Shown piece by piece: positions 63,631 through 64,000 of a stretch of 64,000 nucleotides of DNA; position 1 is the first letter of the stretch; each line of letters opens with the position of its first letter. Under the pieces are notes generated by a model. It was given only the letters and a program-made list of their open reading frames with translations, was not told where the DNA came from and ran no database searches. The stretch comes from JAEUMG01 sp046349315. GTDB lineage: Bacteria > Pseudomonadota > Alphaproteobacteria > Rhizobiales > Aestuariivirgaceae. The stretch covers positions 124,001 to 188,000 of the forward strand of contig JAXMCQ010000007.1 in NCBI GenBank assembly GCA_046349315.1, given 5' to 3'. The translations under genes and the position numbers were made by a program.

Positions 63631-64000
63631 TTGCGCCGGCGACTAACGAAAATAGTGGCGATATCGCTGCTTACGCTTCTTGTGGTGGTCGGGATCGTCC
63701 TCGGCGCCTTCTTGTGGCGTCTTTCGGTCGGCCCGGTATCGATCAGCTTTCTGAACGACCGCATTCGCACCGAGATTAACAAGAGCCTCGACGGCCTCGA
63801 GGTTCATCTTTCCGACGCCGTCATCGAGCGGGACCGCAAGACCGGCATGCCGCATGTTCGGCTGCGCAATGTTGAAGTCGTCGATTCCTCTGGCGCCGTC
63901 ATAGCGCGTGCGCCCCGCGCGGCGATCGGCCTCGACGCATCCGCTTTACTGAGCGCCAGCATAGTGCCCAGGCGGCTCGAGCTGATAGGGCCACGCATTC
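63631..64000 (+). CDS. AsmA-like (DUF3971-type) protein, cut by window end
   Basis: An open frame running off the end. The best start is TTG 63631 with AAGGA about seven bases upstream; no ATG fits the N terminus. The product begins with a basic LRRRLTKIV, one membrane helix (IVAISLLTLLVVVGIVLGAFLW), then SVGPVSISFLNDRIRTEINKSL and VIERDRKTGMPHVRLRNVEVVDSSGAVIARAP. That opening is typical of large AsmA/YhdP-type proteins that bridge the periplasm and carry phospholipid. Only about 123 residues are visible. Confidence 0.75.
   Translation, partial: MRRRLTKIVAISLLTLLVVVGIVLGAFLWRLSVGPVSISFLNDRIRTEINKSLDGLEVHLSDAVIERDRKTGMPHVRLRNVEVVDSSGAVIARAPRAAIGLDASALLSASIVPRRLELIGPRI

Overview
The window looks like a chromosomal segment of an alphaproteobacterium, most likely of the Hyphomicrobiales (Rhizobiales). 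The gene orders rpsF-rpsR-rplI, hdaA-ppk-ppx-rnd-aspS and NDUFA12-mlaD-DUF2155/aat-accC-accB-aroQ fit that group. So do the GTTC-N7-GTTC LexA box, the vitamin B12-dependent ribonucleotide reductase, a CfaA-type methyltransferase, an RNase E with an acidic insertion, and a TolB/TPR adenylate cyclase. Genus was not determined. Almost everything is housekeeping. I see no tRNA, rRNA, CRISPR array, insertion sequence or prophage genes.

Layout. 0-5.7 kb: a secreted tandem-repeat Cys-rich protein, ribosomal proteins S6, S18 and L9, a cyclopropane synthase and DnaB. 5.8-13.7 kb: adenylate cyclase, ProC-like reductase, lipase-like hydrolase, alanine racemase, the MlaE/MlaF half of a lipid transporter, a HAD enzyme and a metallo-beta-lactamase-fold enzyme. 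13.7-15.9 kb (minus): a small protein, PPK2, and an ArsR-SRPBCC pair with a clear promoter/operator. 15.9-17.5 kb is the only accessory-looking part: clustered palindromic repeats, a lower-GC membrane-protein gene of unknown function, and a LexA-box promoter followed by about 345 nt of strongly structured untranslated DNA. That promoter faces a Cys-rich hypothetical gene that overlaps a molybdopterin oxidoreductase gene.

20-35.6 kb: FMN reductase/HxlR pair, WYL regulator, purM-purN, then DUF2066, a CDP-alcohol phosphatidyltransferase, an AI-2E permease, hdaA, ppk1 and ppx, followed by rnd, an MFS protein and aspS. Together with PPK2 the window therefore encodes synthesis, breakdown and nucleotide transfer of polyphosphate. 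35.7-47.2 kb: a secreted protein, L,D-transpeptidase, ceramidase-like protein, a 25-residue Lys/Ala histone H1-like microprotein, nrdJ with an NrdR-type operator, an EmrB-type exporter and a DedA-PAP2-LssY fusion. 47.3-56.7 kb: NDUFA12, mlaD and a DUF2155 gene face a minus-strand block of aat, accC, accB, aroQ, a DsbA-family protein, an M48 peptidase and rne. 57.2-64 kb: cell-wall amidase, PBP1a, prfB with a programmed +1 frameshift, a Rieske oxygenase, and the start of an AsmA-like gene cut by the window edge.

Functionally the window is rich in envelope maintenance (Mla lipid transport, amidase, PBP1a, L,D-transpeptidase, M48, AsmA-like, DedA) and core information processing. The least explained items are the LexA-controlled structured leader, the H1-like microprotein and the duplicated six-cysteine secreted protein.
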